Source: Archaeoglobus sp. (GTDB lineage Archaea > Halobacteriota > Archaeoglobi > Archaeoglobales > Archaeoglobaceae). From it: DNA of 18,308 nucleotides. The DNA is taken from positions 1 to 18,308 of the forward strand of contig QNXS01000076.1 of NCBI GenBank assembly GCA_003978865.1, read 5' to 3'. The number at the start of each line of letters is the position of its first letter. Within the stretch, counting starts at the first letter, position 1. A program made the translations under genes and the position numbers. Positions 1-6,620 of the stretch are shown here, one piece after another. The notes below the pieces were generated by a model that was not told where the DNA came from, searched no databases, and was given only the letters and a program-made list of their open reading frames with translations.

Positions 1-1118
1 GTGTAGATCTCGGAAGGCTTCTTCTCAGGCTCAATGTTCTGGGCAGCCCACAGCAGAGCCTGTGAAACGGTCATGTCGAGGAAGTCCTCCCATGCTTCAC
101 TTATGAGCTTCTTAAGGTCTTTGCCCTCCTCCTGGAGCTTCTGTATCGCAATGTCAGTTCTCATGTAGATTGGGCCTCTACCGTTTGTGAGTTCTTCAAG
201 AGCCTGGTGGTTTCTGAGTGGAGTTGGAGTTGGTGTTGCAGATGCATACGGCTCGTAAGGTGCGAGTGTTTCTGTCTTCTTTATGTATTCTTCACCATAG
301 CAGTTGGTTGCTGTTGACTTGAAGAGCAGGAACCAAGCACCTACTGGCCCGTAACCGTCCTTGAACCTCAAAGGAATGAATCTGTGCTCCATCTGTGTTA
401 GCTCAGCACCAGCCCAGAGAGCCATTGTATAACCACTACCTGTGTTGAAAACTGCATACCAGATTCTACCCATACCTTCTCCTGTGCTCCTCGGTCTGAA
501 CAGCAGTGTTGCACCACCAGTTGCAATTATAACAGCCTTTGCCTTGAATACATAGAACTCGTCTTTTCTTACACTAAAACCTACAGCTCCAGCTACTCTC
601 TTCGGATTGTTTTTGTCCATCAGCAGGTGGGTTATGAATACTCTCTCGTATATGTTCTCCTCACCAATTGCCATCTTGGTAGCCTCAGCAATTATTGGCT
701 TGTAAGATTCACCGTGAATCATTATCTGCCATGGTCCTTCTCTTACATACTTGTCGCCCTCTTTCCAGATTGGCAGACCCCACTTCTCAAAAAGATGAAC
801 CGTTCCGTCAACATGCCTTGCAATATCATAAACAAGGTCTTCTCTTGCAATACCCATCATGTCGTTCGTAACGTATTTAACAAACTCTTCTGGTGTGTGC
901 TGACCATAGATAACCTTTCCGGACATTCCCATGTATGTGTTTATAGCAGAAAGACCCTGCGCTACAGCACCGCTCCTTTCAACTGCTGCTTTTTCAACAA
1001 GTGTAACTTTCAAGCCAGCAGCCTTAGCCCAGTATGCTGCCTCATAAGCAGCACCACATCCAGAAAATCCACCACCAAGAATTAAAACATCGGTTTCAAC
1101 AGTCTTAGTTTCTACCAT
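1..1118 (-). CDS. aprA: Adenylylsulfate (APS) reductase alpha subunit, N-terminal 372 codons (partial)
   Basis: FAD-bearing catalytic subunit of dissimilatory APS reductase, which reduces APS to sulfite and AMP in the cytoplasm. The ATG is at 1118, with a strong GGAGGTGTGAT ribosome site just upstream. My translation begins MVETKTVETDVLILGGGFSG; the GGGFSGCGAA stretch at residues 15-24 is the dinucleotide-binding loop, followed by LVEKAAVERSGAVAQGLSAI, the flavin and substrate region typical of AprA. Later segments (WGLPIW, IIATGGATLLFRPRSTGEG, MALWAGAELTQMEHRF) fit the flavoprotein fold of the fumarate reductase/AprA family. The family is about 640 residues, so roughly the last 270 lie beyond the left edge. 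Only 13 bp separate it from aprB, its electron-transfer partner, so the two are co-transcribed. The identification rests on family features and on the aprB/sat context. Confidence 0.96.
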   Translation of the reverse strand, partial: MVETKTVETDVLILGGGFSGCGAAYEAAYWAKAAGLKVTLVEKAAVERSGAVAQGLSAINTYMGMSGKVIYGQHTPEEFVKYVTNDMMGIAREDLVYDIARHVDGTVHLFEKWGLPIWKEGDKYVREGPWQIMIHGESYKPIIAEATKMAIGEENIYERVFITHLLMDKNNPKRVAGAVGFSVRKDEFYVFKAKAVIIATGGATLLFRPRSTGEGMGRIWYAVFNTGSGYTMALWAGAELTQMEHRFIPLRFKDGYGPVGAWFLLFKSTATNCYGEEYIKKTETLAPYEPYASATPTPTPLRNHQALEELTNGRGPIYMRTDIAIQKLQEEGKDLKKLISEAWEDFLDMTVSQALLWAAQNIEPEKKPSEIY

Positions 1119-1131
1119 TTATCACACCTCC

Positions 1132-1575
1132 TTACTTTAGAGTTGGCAGGGAATCTACTTCAAGAATTGAAGGTTCACCGCAAAGCAACAAATCTTTCAA
1201 ACCGTCAGTGCTTGGTTCGGGCATTCCTTCGTATGGTTGAATTGAGCCCCAAGGTGTAGTTCTTATTGGGAATTTGAACCTCAGAACTTTTCCATTTCTG
1301 AACTTTATAGTCCACATAATTGCGTCAGTACCTCTCATTGGCGTACAGCTGGCACCAAGAGGTACGAAGTCCACATAACCCCTTGCCTCAATTGCACCCT
1401 GCGGGCATATTTTAATACAGCTGTAGCACTCCCAGCACATTTCCGGTTCTTGGTTGTACGCTTTCATTAGCTCCTCATTCAATTTCATCAGGTCGTTGGG
1501 GCATATATACTGGCAAGCAGTCTTGTCCAATGCCTTACAACCATCGCACTTATCCGGGTTTACATAGCTTGGCAT
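1132..1575 (-). CDS. aprB: Adenylylsulfate reductase beta subunit, two-[4Fe-4S] ferredoxin-like protein
   Basis: Electron-entry subunit of APS reductase, 147 residues, close to the usual length of about 150. Two cluster-binding sets are visible: Cys10, Cys13, Cys21 and Cys25 (spacing CxxC-x7-CxxxC, the atypical insertion seen in AprB), and Cys47, Cys50, Cys53 and Cys57, each ending in CP. The C-terminal tail (RTTPWGSIQPYEG and onward) is the extension that wraps around AprA in this family. The ATG has a good ribosome site (GGAGGTGG). It sits directly upstream of aprA. A spacer of 136 bp, with a hairpin and an A/T-rich possible promoter, separates it from the small ORF upstream, so aprBA may be partly transcribed or regulated on its own. 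Confidence 0.97.
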   Translation of the reverse strand: MPSYVNPDKCDGCKALDKTACQYICPNDLMKLNEELMKAYNQEPEMCWECYSCIKICPQGAIEARGYVDFVPLGASCTPMRGTDAIMWTIKFRNGKVLRFKFPIRTTPWGSIQPYEGMPEPSTDGLKDLLLCGEPSILEVDSLPTLK

Positions 1576-1634
1576 TTTTCCACCTCCATTAATTCAAATT
1601 TTTCTAAACATATTTCCTCAAACTTACATTTTCA

Positions 1635-1662
1635 CGAGCCCTTTAATTTCCTTAAAGGCTCG
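1635..1662 (-). other. RNA hairpin in the spacer before aprB
   Basis: CGAGCC(C)TTTAA and TTAAAGGCTCG form an 11-bp stem with one bulged C and a 5-nt loop, about 60 nt upstream of the aprB start. No U-tract follows immediately, so a simple terminator is less likely than an RNA processing site or leader structure. The stem is visible by eye; the role is inference. Confidence 0.5.
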
Positions 1663-1687
1663 CTCACCACTTAGTTGGGAAACTAAA

Positions 1688-1699
1688 AAATTTAAAAAC
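1688..1699 (-). promoter_or_regulatory. Possible TATA element for a separate aprBA transcript
   Basis: On the minus strand GTTTTTAAATTT lies just after the stop of the small ORF and about 113 nt upstream of aprB. A start about 26 nt downstream (near 1667) would give a leader carrying the hairpin at 1635-1662. A/T-rich matches are common here, so this is weak evidence. Confidence 0.3.
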
Positions 1700-1711
1700 T
1701 TTACCATTTTT

Positions 1712-2059
1712 TCACTCAATTTCTGGTGGGGGTATGTATTCGTCTTCCTTCTTTGCAAGCTCCTGAATCTCGGACAATCTTTCAAGGACTTTGTCCACTA
1801 TGTCAAGAGACTTATTCTTTACAATTTCCTCAAAAACTGCTCTTCTAAATGCAACAGGGACGTCCTCAATAAAACCTCTTGAGTCGATTCTTGCCCTGTC
1901 AAATGCTTTTAGTATCTGGTTGCTCTTGTCCTCCGGTACCTCGACAACCAGCATTTTTAGCGCTCCACCAAAAATACTCTGGACTTTCTCTTCAATTTCA
2001 GTTCCCTTGATCTGTTCGTATCTGCTCTCATCTAAAATAACGCCAATATAATGAACCAT
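1712..2059 (-). CDS. Small conserved protein between sat and aprB, function unknown (115 aa)
   Basis: The open frame extends upstream into sat, but the likely start is the ATG at 2059 (MVHYIG), preceded by GGGGTGAT and 13 bp after the sat stop. The protein is soluble and of mixed alpha/beta character: a beta-rich first half (MVHYIGVILDESRY, ALKMLVVEVPED), then a long charged helical part (FRRAVFEEIVKNK, KVLERLSEIQELAKK) and an acidic, proline-rich tail EYIPPPEIE. No cysteines, metal motifs or membrane segments are visible. From memory, Archaeoglobus fulgidus has a small ORF in the same position between sat and aprBA, which argues for a role tied to sulfate activation or APS reduction, such as a complex partner or regulator. 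I cannot assign a fold or an activity. Confidence 0.88.
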   Translation of the reverse strand: MVHYIGVILDESRYEQIKGTEIEEKVQSIFGGALKMLVVEVPEDKSNQILKAFDRARIDSRGFIEDVPVAFRRAVFEEIVKNKSLDIVDKVLERLSEIQELAKKEDEYIPPPEIE

Positions 2060-2072
2060 TTTTATCACCCCG

Positions 2073-3443
2073 TTAAGCTTTTGGTACCTCCATTGGCTCA
2101 AGGTCAACCTCCAAACTGGCATTAAGGTTCTCAAGGTATTTCTTGTTAACGAACGGATAGTTGAATACTTTCCACCACTTGACTATTGCCTTGTAAACTT
2201 CTGGCCTCATAACAACTTTCGGAGGCATAACTCCTTCAGCAACCATACCTCTGAGGAATGAACCGCTGAACTTCTGTTTCTGGTCAACATGTCCGCAACT
2301 CTCACTGTAAGCAATCTCGCCACAAACTGGGCAGTACCAAAACTCCGCCATATTCTGCGGGATTATCTTTAATCCCTTATCAACTTCATTCGGTGGTGCT
2401 TCAAACCCAAAACTCGGAATTCCTTCGCTCCAGAGTATCTGGGTTGCATACTTGTCGTAGTACTCACCAACAGCAGCATGGTCTCTGCCAAACATGTGGT
2501 GAGTGCATCCCATATTCTGCCTGATTACACCATGTAGCAGTGATTCTATCGGATTTCCATACCTCATATCCCATAGCGTGAACGTAACCATGTGTCTTGA
2601 TGGTTTGATGTAGCCATACTTGTTAACAGCCTCATGCCCCTCAAGGATTGCCTCATTTGGATAATCACCCCTTCTCTTAGCACCTATTATTGCGTTTACG
2701 AGAATTCCGTGGCATGGTTCAATGTCTCCAGTGTACGCAGCATTCTTCATTAGTGCCTCATGACCTGTATGGGGAACGTTCCTTGTCTGGTGAGCGATAC
2801 AAGTTCTCCATTTTTTAACGTACTTTATTACAGTTCTACATTCTGCTGGTGGAAGCCAGAATCTGTCGTAAGGTTCTCTGAACTTTGGAGGGTTTACAAT
2901 AGTCCACTTACCGGCAATTACATGGTCGTTCATGAGTTTATAGATCATGTAACCGGGGTGTTTCTCATTGAACGGTTCTCTTACAACTTCCGGGTTGTCT
3001 TCAGGTGTTCCAAAAGTTCTTGTTGCTACTTCCTCTGGGTTTATTTTGTATATTTCCTCAACATCCATAACTGCAAATGGCTGTCCTTTAAGTTTGAGGA
3101 GGAGCCTGTCACCCTCTTTTACGCCGGTAGATTTTATATCTTCCTCACTGACATCAAGCAAAATAGGATACGGAAATACCCATCCACTTTCAAGTCTTCT
3201 CTCTTTTAAAACACCCTCAAGATCAGTGGAAGTCATAGAACCTTCAACAGGGCTGAAAAATCCGTAGCAAACAGACATTATTTCTCTGTATACATGTCTT
3301 ATCGGAGTTCCGTCAGGGAGTGTCGTTGGCTTCAAATCAAACTCTATGGCACCGGCAGCCATGCTTTCAGCGTAGTCTCTCTTCTCGATAACTCTATTGA
3401 CAAGTTCTCCACCGTGAGGTGGTGGAATATTCAGCTTCGCCAT
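2073..3443 (-). CDS. sat: Dissimilatory sulfate adenylyltransferase (ATP sulfurylase)
   Basis: Activates sulfate with ATP to APS and pyrophosphate, the first step of dissimilatory sulfate reduction in the cytoplasm. The 456 residues match the homo-oligomeric archaeal/bacterial type without an APS-kinase domain. Visible motifs are QTRN at 219-222 with HTGH at 225-228 (the nucleotide-site QxRNxxHxxH signature) and GRDHAAVG at 319-326 (usual form GRDHAGVG, here Ala for Gly). A zinc-binding set is Cys371, Cys374, Cys383 and His385. FSGSFLRGM near 392-400 is the usual ISGTxxR region. The ATG at 3443 has a strong GGAGGTGA site (3448-3455). It is the first gene of the sat-ORF-aprB-aprA cluster and has a clear promoter upstream. 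Confidence 0.98.
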   Translation of the reverse strand: MAKLNIPPPHGGELVNRVIEKRDYAESMAAGAIEFDLKPTTLPDGTPIRHVYREIMSVCYGFFSPVEGSMTSTDLEGVLKERRLESGWVFPYPILLDVSEEDIKSTGVKEGDRLLLKLKGQPFAVMDVEEIYKINPEEVATRTFGTPEDNPEVVREPFNEKHPGYMIYKLMNDHVIAGKWTIVNPPKFREPYDRFWLPPAECRTVIKYVKKWRTCIAHQTRNVPHTGHEALMKNAAYTGDIEPCHGILVNAIIGAKRRGDYPNEAILEGHEAVNKYGYIKPSRHMVTFTLWDMRYGNPIESLLHGVIRQNMGCTHHMFGRDHAAVGEYYDKYATQILWSEGIPSFGFEAPPNEVDKGLKIIPQNMAEFWYCPVCGEIAYSESCGHVDQKQKFSGSFLRGMVAEGVMPPKVVMRPEVYKAIVKWWKVFNYPFVNKKYLENLNASLEVDLEPMEVPKA

Positions 3444-3738
3444 TAATTCACCTCCTTAATTAAAACCAATACAATGCCAACTTGAGTCTATATAAGTATT
3501 TCGAAATAATTTTTTCAACGATTTTTCACAAAGTATTCGGATAGGGCGTTCACGTTCGACAATTTAGGAAAAAGAGTTTGAACACTAATATAACTTTATT
3601 TCTAATTTTTCGAAATATCATCGAGAGAGTCGATATCTTCAAAACTCAACTTCTGTATACTCTGTTCAGTAAATCCCTCCATTTAATCCTTACCAATTAT
3701 TTTTTTAAATTATTTAAATATAAATAGCTAAGTAAAAA
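3444..3738. other. Intergenic region between mtnA and sat
   Basis: This A/T-rich spacer of 295 bp holds the sat promoter near its left end. A second TTTCGAAA core lies at 3608-3615, next to an imperfect dyad (ATATCATCGA / TCGATATC, about 3613-3633). A 26-codon open frame on the minus strand (3602-3682) follows a TATA-like stretch at about 3703-3725, but nothing else supports it as a gene. I see no structural RNA here. Confidence 0.6.
3489..3508 (-). promoter_or_regulatory. sat promoter (TATA plus BRE) overlapped by a 12-bp palindrome
   Basis: On the minus strand CTTATATA (3489-3496) is a good TATA box, giving a predicted transcript start near 3465 and a leader of about 22 nt containing the ribosome site. 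Immediately upstream, TATTTCGAAATA (3497-3508) is a perfect 12-bp palindrome that covers the BRE position. A protein bound there would directly affect TFB/TBP loading. The sequence is direct; the operator role is inferred. Confidence 0.6.
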
Positions 3739-4779
3739 TCAGAAACCAAGCACTTTTGGAACGTTAACACTGTAAGGCTTTTTTATAATCCCTTTTTCAG
3801 TTATTAGAGCAGTTACATAGCTGAGCGGAGTCGCATCAAAAGCAGGATTGTAGATTTTTACATTCTCTGGAGCTATTAAAGTTTTCATACATTTAACATT
3901 ACAGTATGTAAGTTCCTCCCTTGATCTCTCTTCCACAACAACATCCTCCTCACTTTTATTCCAGTCAAATGTCGTTGAGGGAGCTGCAACGTAGAAGGGA
4001 ATTCCATGCTCCTTGGCAAGTATGGCTAAGCTGTAAGTACCCACTTTGTTGAAGACAGCATCTCTGACTATTCTATCAGCACCAACTATCACACAGTCAA
4101 TTTTCCTTTTTCTCATAACGTATCCAGCCATGGAATCGGTGATGAGTGTGGTGTCTATTCCATCCTGCATAAGCTCCCAGCATGTCAAGCGTGATCCCTG
4201 ATTTAGCGGTCTCGTTTCACAGGCTATAACTTCAACTTTTTTTCCCTGTTCAACTGCACTCCTCACAACCCCCAGTGCTGTTCCCCAGTCAACAGTTGCA
4301 AGCCTCCCAGTGTTGCAGTAGGTAATTACAACTGCATTGTCTGGAATTAACTCTGCTCCATATCTACCCATTCTCCTGTTTCTTTCAACATCTTCATTTG
4401 CAATTTTCTCAGCTTCATCTAACGCCAATCTTGCAATTTCTTCTGGATCTTCAGCATTAAGGGCGGTTTTTAGAACCCTCTCTATTCCGCAAAACAGATT
4501 AACAGCAGTTGGTCTTGTTTTTGACAGCAACTCTGCCTTGTATCTTATAAATTCCTTGGCTTCAGCAGCAGGCATATCCTTAGCTATGTTCGCAGCAAGA
4601 GCTACACCGTAACCCCCGGCAGCTTCAAGTGCTGGAGCGCCTCTGATGGATAACCTCTTTATTGCCTCAGCAAGCTCCTCAACACTCTTGCACGATATAA
4701 CCTCAAGTGAATCCGGTAACTTGGTTTGGTCAATCAGTCTAACGCACTCATTTTCGTAATCCCAGTATATAGTTCTCAT
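3739..4779 (-). CDS. mtnA: S-methyl-5-thioribose-1-phosphate isomerase (aIF2B-alpha-like family)
   Basis: Converts methylthioribose-1-phosphate to methylthioribulose-1-phosphate in recycling of S-adenosylmethionine by-products. The 346 residues carry the family landmarks: RGAPA at 46-50, YCNTGRLATVDWGTALG at about 154-170 with the catalytic-type Cys155, CETRP at 187-191, GADRI at 233-237 with the catalytic-type Asp235, NKVGTYSLA at 244-252, and the NPAFDATP end motif at 311-318. RGAPA rather than RGAG favours MtnA over the related ribose-1,5-bisphosphate isomerase, but specificity within this family is hard to call by eye, so that is the main alternative. It follows rpiA by 71 bp on the same strand. 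A TATA-like CTTAAAC stretch near 4804-4811 could give a near-leaderless transcript from the ATG at 4779. Confidence 0.88.
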   Translation of the reverse strand: MRTIYWDYENECVRLIDQTKLPDSLEVISCKSVEELAEAIKRLSIRGAPALEAAGGYGVALAANIAKDMPAAEAKEFIRYKAELLSKTRPTAVNLFCGIERVLKTALNAEDPEEIARLALDEAEKIANEDVERNRRMGRYGAELIPDNAVVITYCNTGRLATVDWGTALGVVRSAVEQGKKVEVIACETRPLNQGSRLTCWELMQDGIDTTLITDSMAGYVMRKRKIDCVIVGADRIVRDAVFNKVGTYSLAILAKEHGIPFYVAAPSTTFDWNKSEEDVVVEERSREELTYCNVKCMKTLIAPENVKIYNPAFDATPLSYVTALITEKGIIKKPYSVNVPKVLGF

Positions 4780-4851
4780 AAAACCTGTTTATACTAATGT
4801 TTGTTTAAGAAATTTAGCAATTATTAGCAGTTAGCCGTCAAAATTTGCAAA

Positions 4852-5580
4852 TTACCTTGACAGTTCGTAGGTATTTCCTCCTTCCCCTCCTACTATAATT
4901 CTATCAGCGACTCCTGCAAATATTCCACACTCAACAACTCCCGGAATTAAGCTCAACTCTTTTTCAAGTTTTTTCGGGTTTTCTATATCGCCAAAATCGC
5001 AGTCTACTATGAAGTTTCCATTATCAGTTATAACGGGTCCAAGTTTTCCTGTACCGTGCCTCAATCTTGGTTTGCTTGAAGAACCATAATCACGCATAAC
5101 TTTACTTAACGTTTTGAGAACGTAACCTGTGGAGAATGGCAAAACCTCGATTGGTACGGGATATTTTAGAATTTTAGTGACTTTTCTCTCCTCTACTACA
5201 AATACAACTTCTCTTGATGCATAGGCAACTATTTTCTCTCTTGTCAGAGCGCCCCCACCACCTTTAATAGCATTGAGCTTCAAATCCACTTCGTCTGCTC
5301 CATCTATACAGATGTCCAGTTCTGAACACTCTAACAAATCTAACAGGTGAATTCCTGCTTCTATTGCCAGCAACATCGATTGATATGAAGTTGGCACTCC
5401 AAACAGTTCCAGTTCTTCATGACTTATTCTCTTGCTCAGTTCTTTAATAAACAGTTCCACAGTAGTACCGCTCCCGATTCCTATAACCATTCCATCCTCT
5501 ACAATTTCAGAAGCTTTTTTTGCGGCAGCAAGCTTTGGAGAAATATGGAAATCAGAACATCCCTTATCGTTCAAAGCCAT
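4852..5580 (-). CDS. rpiA: Ribose-5-phosphate isomerase A
   Basis: Interconverts ribose-5-phosphate and ribulose-5-phosphate, supplying ribose for nucleotide synthesis. At 242 residues it is close to the archaeal norm. The phosphate-binding loop GIGSGTT is at 34-40, DGADEVD at 93-99 and KGGGGALTREK at 106-116. Asp93, Asp96, Lys106 and Glu115 line up, all with the same offset of 12, with the known catalytic Asp81, Asp84, Lys94 and Glu103 of the E. coli enzyme. VADRIIVGGEGG near the C-terminus is also typical. The ATG has a GAGGTGATTC ribosome site. It lies 23 bp after the PUA-protein gene, so the two are probably one transcript. The N-terminal dozen residues before FHISPKLAAAKKA are an unconserved-looking extension. 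Confidence 0.96.
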   Translation of the reverse strand: MALNDKGCSDFHISPKLAAAKKASEIVEDGMVIGIGSGTTVELFIKELSKRISHEELELFGVPTSYQSMLLAIEAGIHLLDLLECSELDICIDGADEVDLKLNAIKGGGGALTREKIVAYASREVVFVVEERKVTKILKYPVPIEVLPFSTGYVLKTLSKVMRDYGSSSKPRLRHGTGKLGPVITDNGNFIVDCDFGDIENPKKLEKELSLIPGVVECGIFAGVADRIIVGGEGGNTYELSR

Positions 5581-5603
5581 TGAATCACCTCATCTGAGTT
5601 TCT

Positions 5604-6095
5604 CTAAGATTGACCAAAAAAGCTATTCCAGATTTTATCCTTGAGGTGGTGGATATTTTTTATAGCCTTCCCTTTTCCAGTTCTGACCATCTCTTCACCA
5701 TCACAGAGTGCTATTCCCACTGCAATTGGACTCTTCTTGCCCATAACTGTTATGTAAACAAAATCACCTTCTTTTATACCTTTATCTGCCCATACAATTC
5801 CCGGTTTCATCACATCAGCTCCATTTATTATATATGGCATTGCCCCTTCATCAACAACAACTTTCCATTTTTCTGGCTTGAACATCATAACACCGTAAAC
5901 AGTAAAATAGATTCTATTCCCGTACTCTATGAATGCGGGTTCTCCATTGAACAGAAGCAAATTAAGATCATCCATTCTAACTCTATCTATTGAACCTTTC
6001 TCAACCGATATCCCGTAATTCTCGATTTCTTTAAGTATCCTTTTTACTTCTTTTTTTCTGAGTCTCTCTACTTTCATCTTCTCTGTTTTCTTCAT
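5604..6095 (-). CDS. PUA-domain RNA-binding protein (archaeal MCT-1-like)
   Basis: A predicted RNA-binding protein of the archaeal family related to eukaryotic MCT-1 and the C-terminal half of eIF2D; those relatives act in translation re-initiation and recycling, but the archaeal role is not settled. The N-terminal part is a lysine-rich pre-PUA domain (ERLRKKEVKRILKEIENYGI, then LLLFNGEPAFIEYGNRIYFT). The C-terminal half is the PUA domain, with VDEGAMPYIINGADVMKPGI, the substrate-type G-A-D-V-M-xPGI signature, followed by VTVMGKKSPIAVGIA. The frame opens with GTG at 6101, but the ATG at 6095 is better spaced from GGAG (about 8 nt), giving 163 residues. It is divergent from lsm and precedes rpiA. 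Confidence 0.88.
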   Translation of the reverse strand: MKKTEKMKVERLRKKEVKRILKEIENYGISVEKGSIDRVRMDDLNLLLFNGEPAFIEYGNRIYFTVYGVMMFKPEKWKVVVDEGAMPYIINGADVMKPGIVWADKGIKEGDFVYITVMGKKSPIAVGIALCDGEEMVRTGKGKAIKNIHHLKDKIWNSFFGQS

Positions 6096-6108
6096 ATCCA
6101 CACTCCGA

Positions 6109-6151
6109 TATTTTTAAATATTGTGGGCAGAGCAACTAAAGCATTAAAAGC
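6109..6151. promoter_or_regulatory. Divergent promoter region between the PUA gene and lsm
   Basis: TATTTTTAAATATT (6109-6122) is well placed as the TATA box for the plus-strand lsm operon, with a start near 6142 before the GGAGGAG site. CATTAAAAGC (6142-6151) is a weaker minus-strand TATA candidate for the PUA gene. The two promoters would overlap. Positions are by eye. Confidence 0.4.
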
Positions 6152-6172
6152 ATTTCTGGAGGAGAGGCAAAC

Positions 6173-6400
6173 ATGGCAAATAGACCGCTTGACGTGCTGA
6201 ATAGGGCTTTAAACACGCCTGTGCTTGTGAGACTTAAAGGAGGTAGGGAATTTAGAGGAATATTGAACGGCTACGACATACACATGAATCTTGTTCTGCA
6301 AAATGCAGAGGAGATACAGAATGGAGAAGTACTCAGGAGACTTGGAAGTGTCGTTATTAGGGGGGACACGGTGGTTTTTGTATCACCATCTCAGGCATAA
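6173..6400 (+). CDS. Archaeal Sm-like protein (Lsm, SmAP1)
   Basis: A 75-residue Sm-fold protein expected to form a heptameric ring that binds U-rich RNA. The Sm1 motif covers about residues 17-45 (VLVRLKGGREFRGILNGYD then HMNLVL) with the RNA-contact Asp35, His37 and Asn39; the Sm2 motif is VVIRGDTVVFVS, with Ile62, Arg63, Gly64 and Asp65. It closely resembles the A. fulgidus Sm1 sequence as I recall it. A strong GGAGGAG site precedes the ATG. It is followed after 25 bp by rpl37e, the conserved archaeal pairing, and leads the operon that continues into purF. Confidence 0.97.
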   Translation: MANRPLDVLNRALNTPVLVRLKGGREFRGILNGYDIHMNLVLQNAEEIQNGEVLRRLGSVVIRGDTVVFVSPSQA

Positions 6401-6425
6401 CTTCTGATATTTGGAGGCGATCTAA

Positions 6426-6605
6426 ATGTCTGATGGAACGGCTGCAATGGGTAAGAGAGGTAGAAAGAGGGTTCATATAAAATGTAGAAGGTGTGGCAGA
6501 GTATCTTTTCATAGAAGGAAAGGATACTGTGCTGCATGCGGATTTGGTAGAAGTAAAAGGATGAGAAACTACAGCTGGGTCAACAAGAAAAAAAGCAGAA
6601 ATTGA
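6426..6605 (+). CDS. rpl37e: Ribosomal protein L37e, zinc-binding
   Basis: A 59-residue, very basic large-subunit protein. Four cysteines form the zinc site: Cys20 and Cys23 in KCRRCGR, Cys35 and Cys38 in YCAACGFGRSKR, which is the L37e signature. The ATG at 6426 has a GGAGGCGAT ribosome site. A second Met at residue 8 is where many family members begin (MGKR), so the first seven residues are a short N-terminal addition unless translation starts there; the ribosome site favours the first ATG. It lies between lsm and purF with short gaps. Confidence 0.95.
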   Translation: MSDGTAAMGKRGRKRVHIKCRRCGRVSFHRRKGYCAACGFGRSKRMRNYSWVNKKKSRN

Positions 6606-6620
6606 TACCGGCGGTACTTC

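Noticed and set aside
20..200. Possible frameshift in aprA near the left edge
   Set aside because: Reading the frame from the ATG at 1118 stays open to the first base, ending in KPSEIY as expected; no shift.
627..1085. 152-codon plus-strand frame
   Set aside because: Antisense to aprA; lacks any recognisable motif and the aprA reading explains the conservation.
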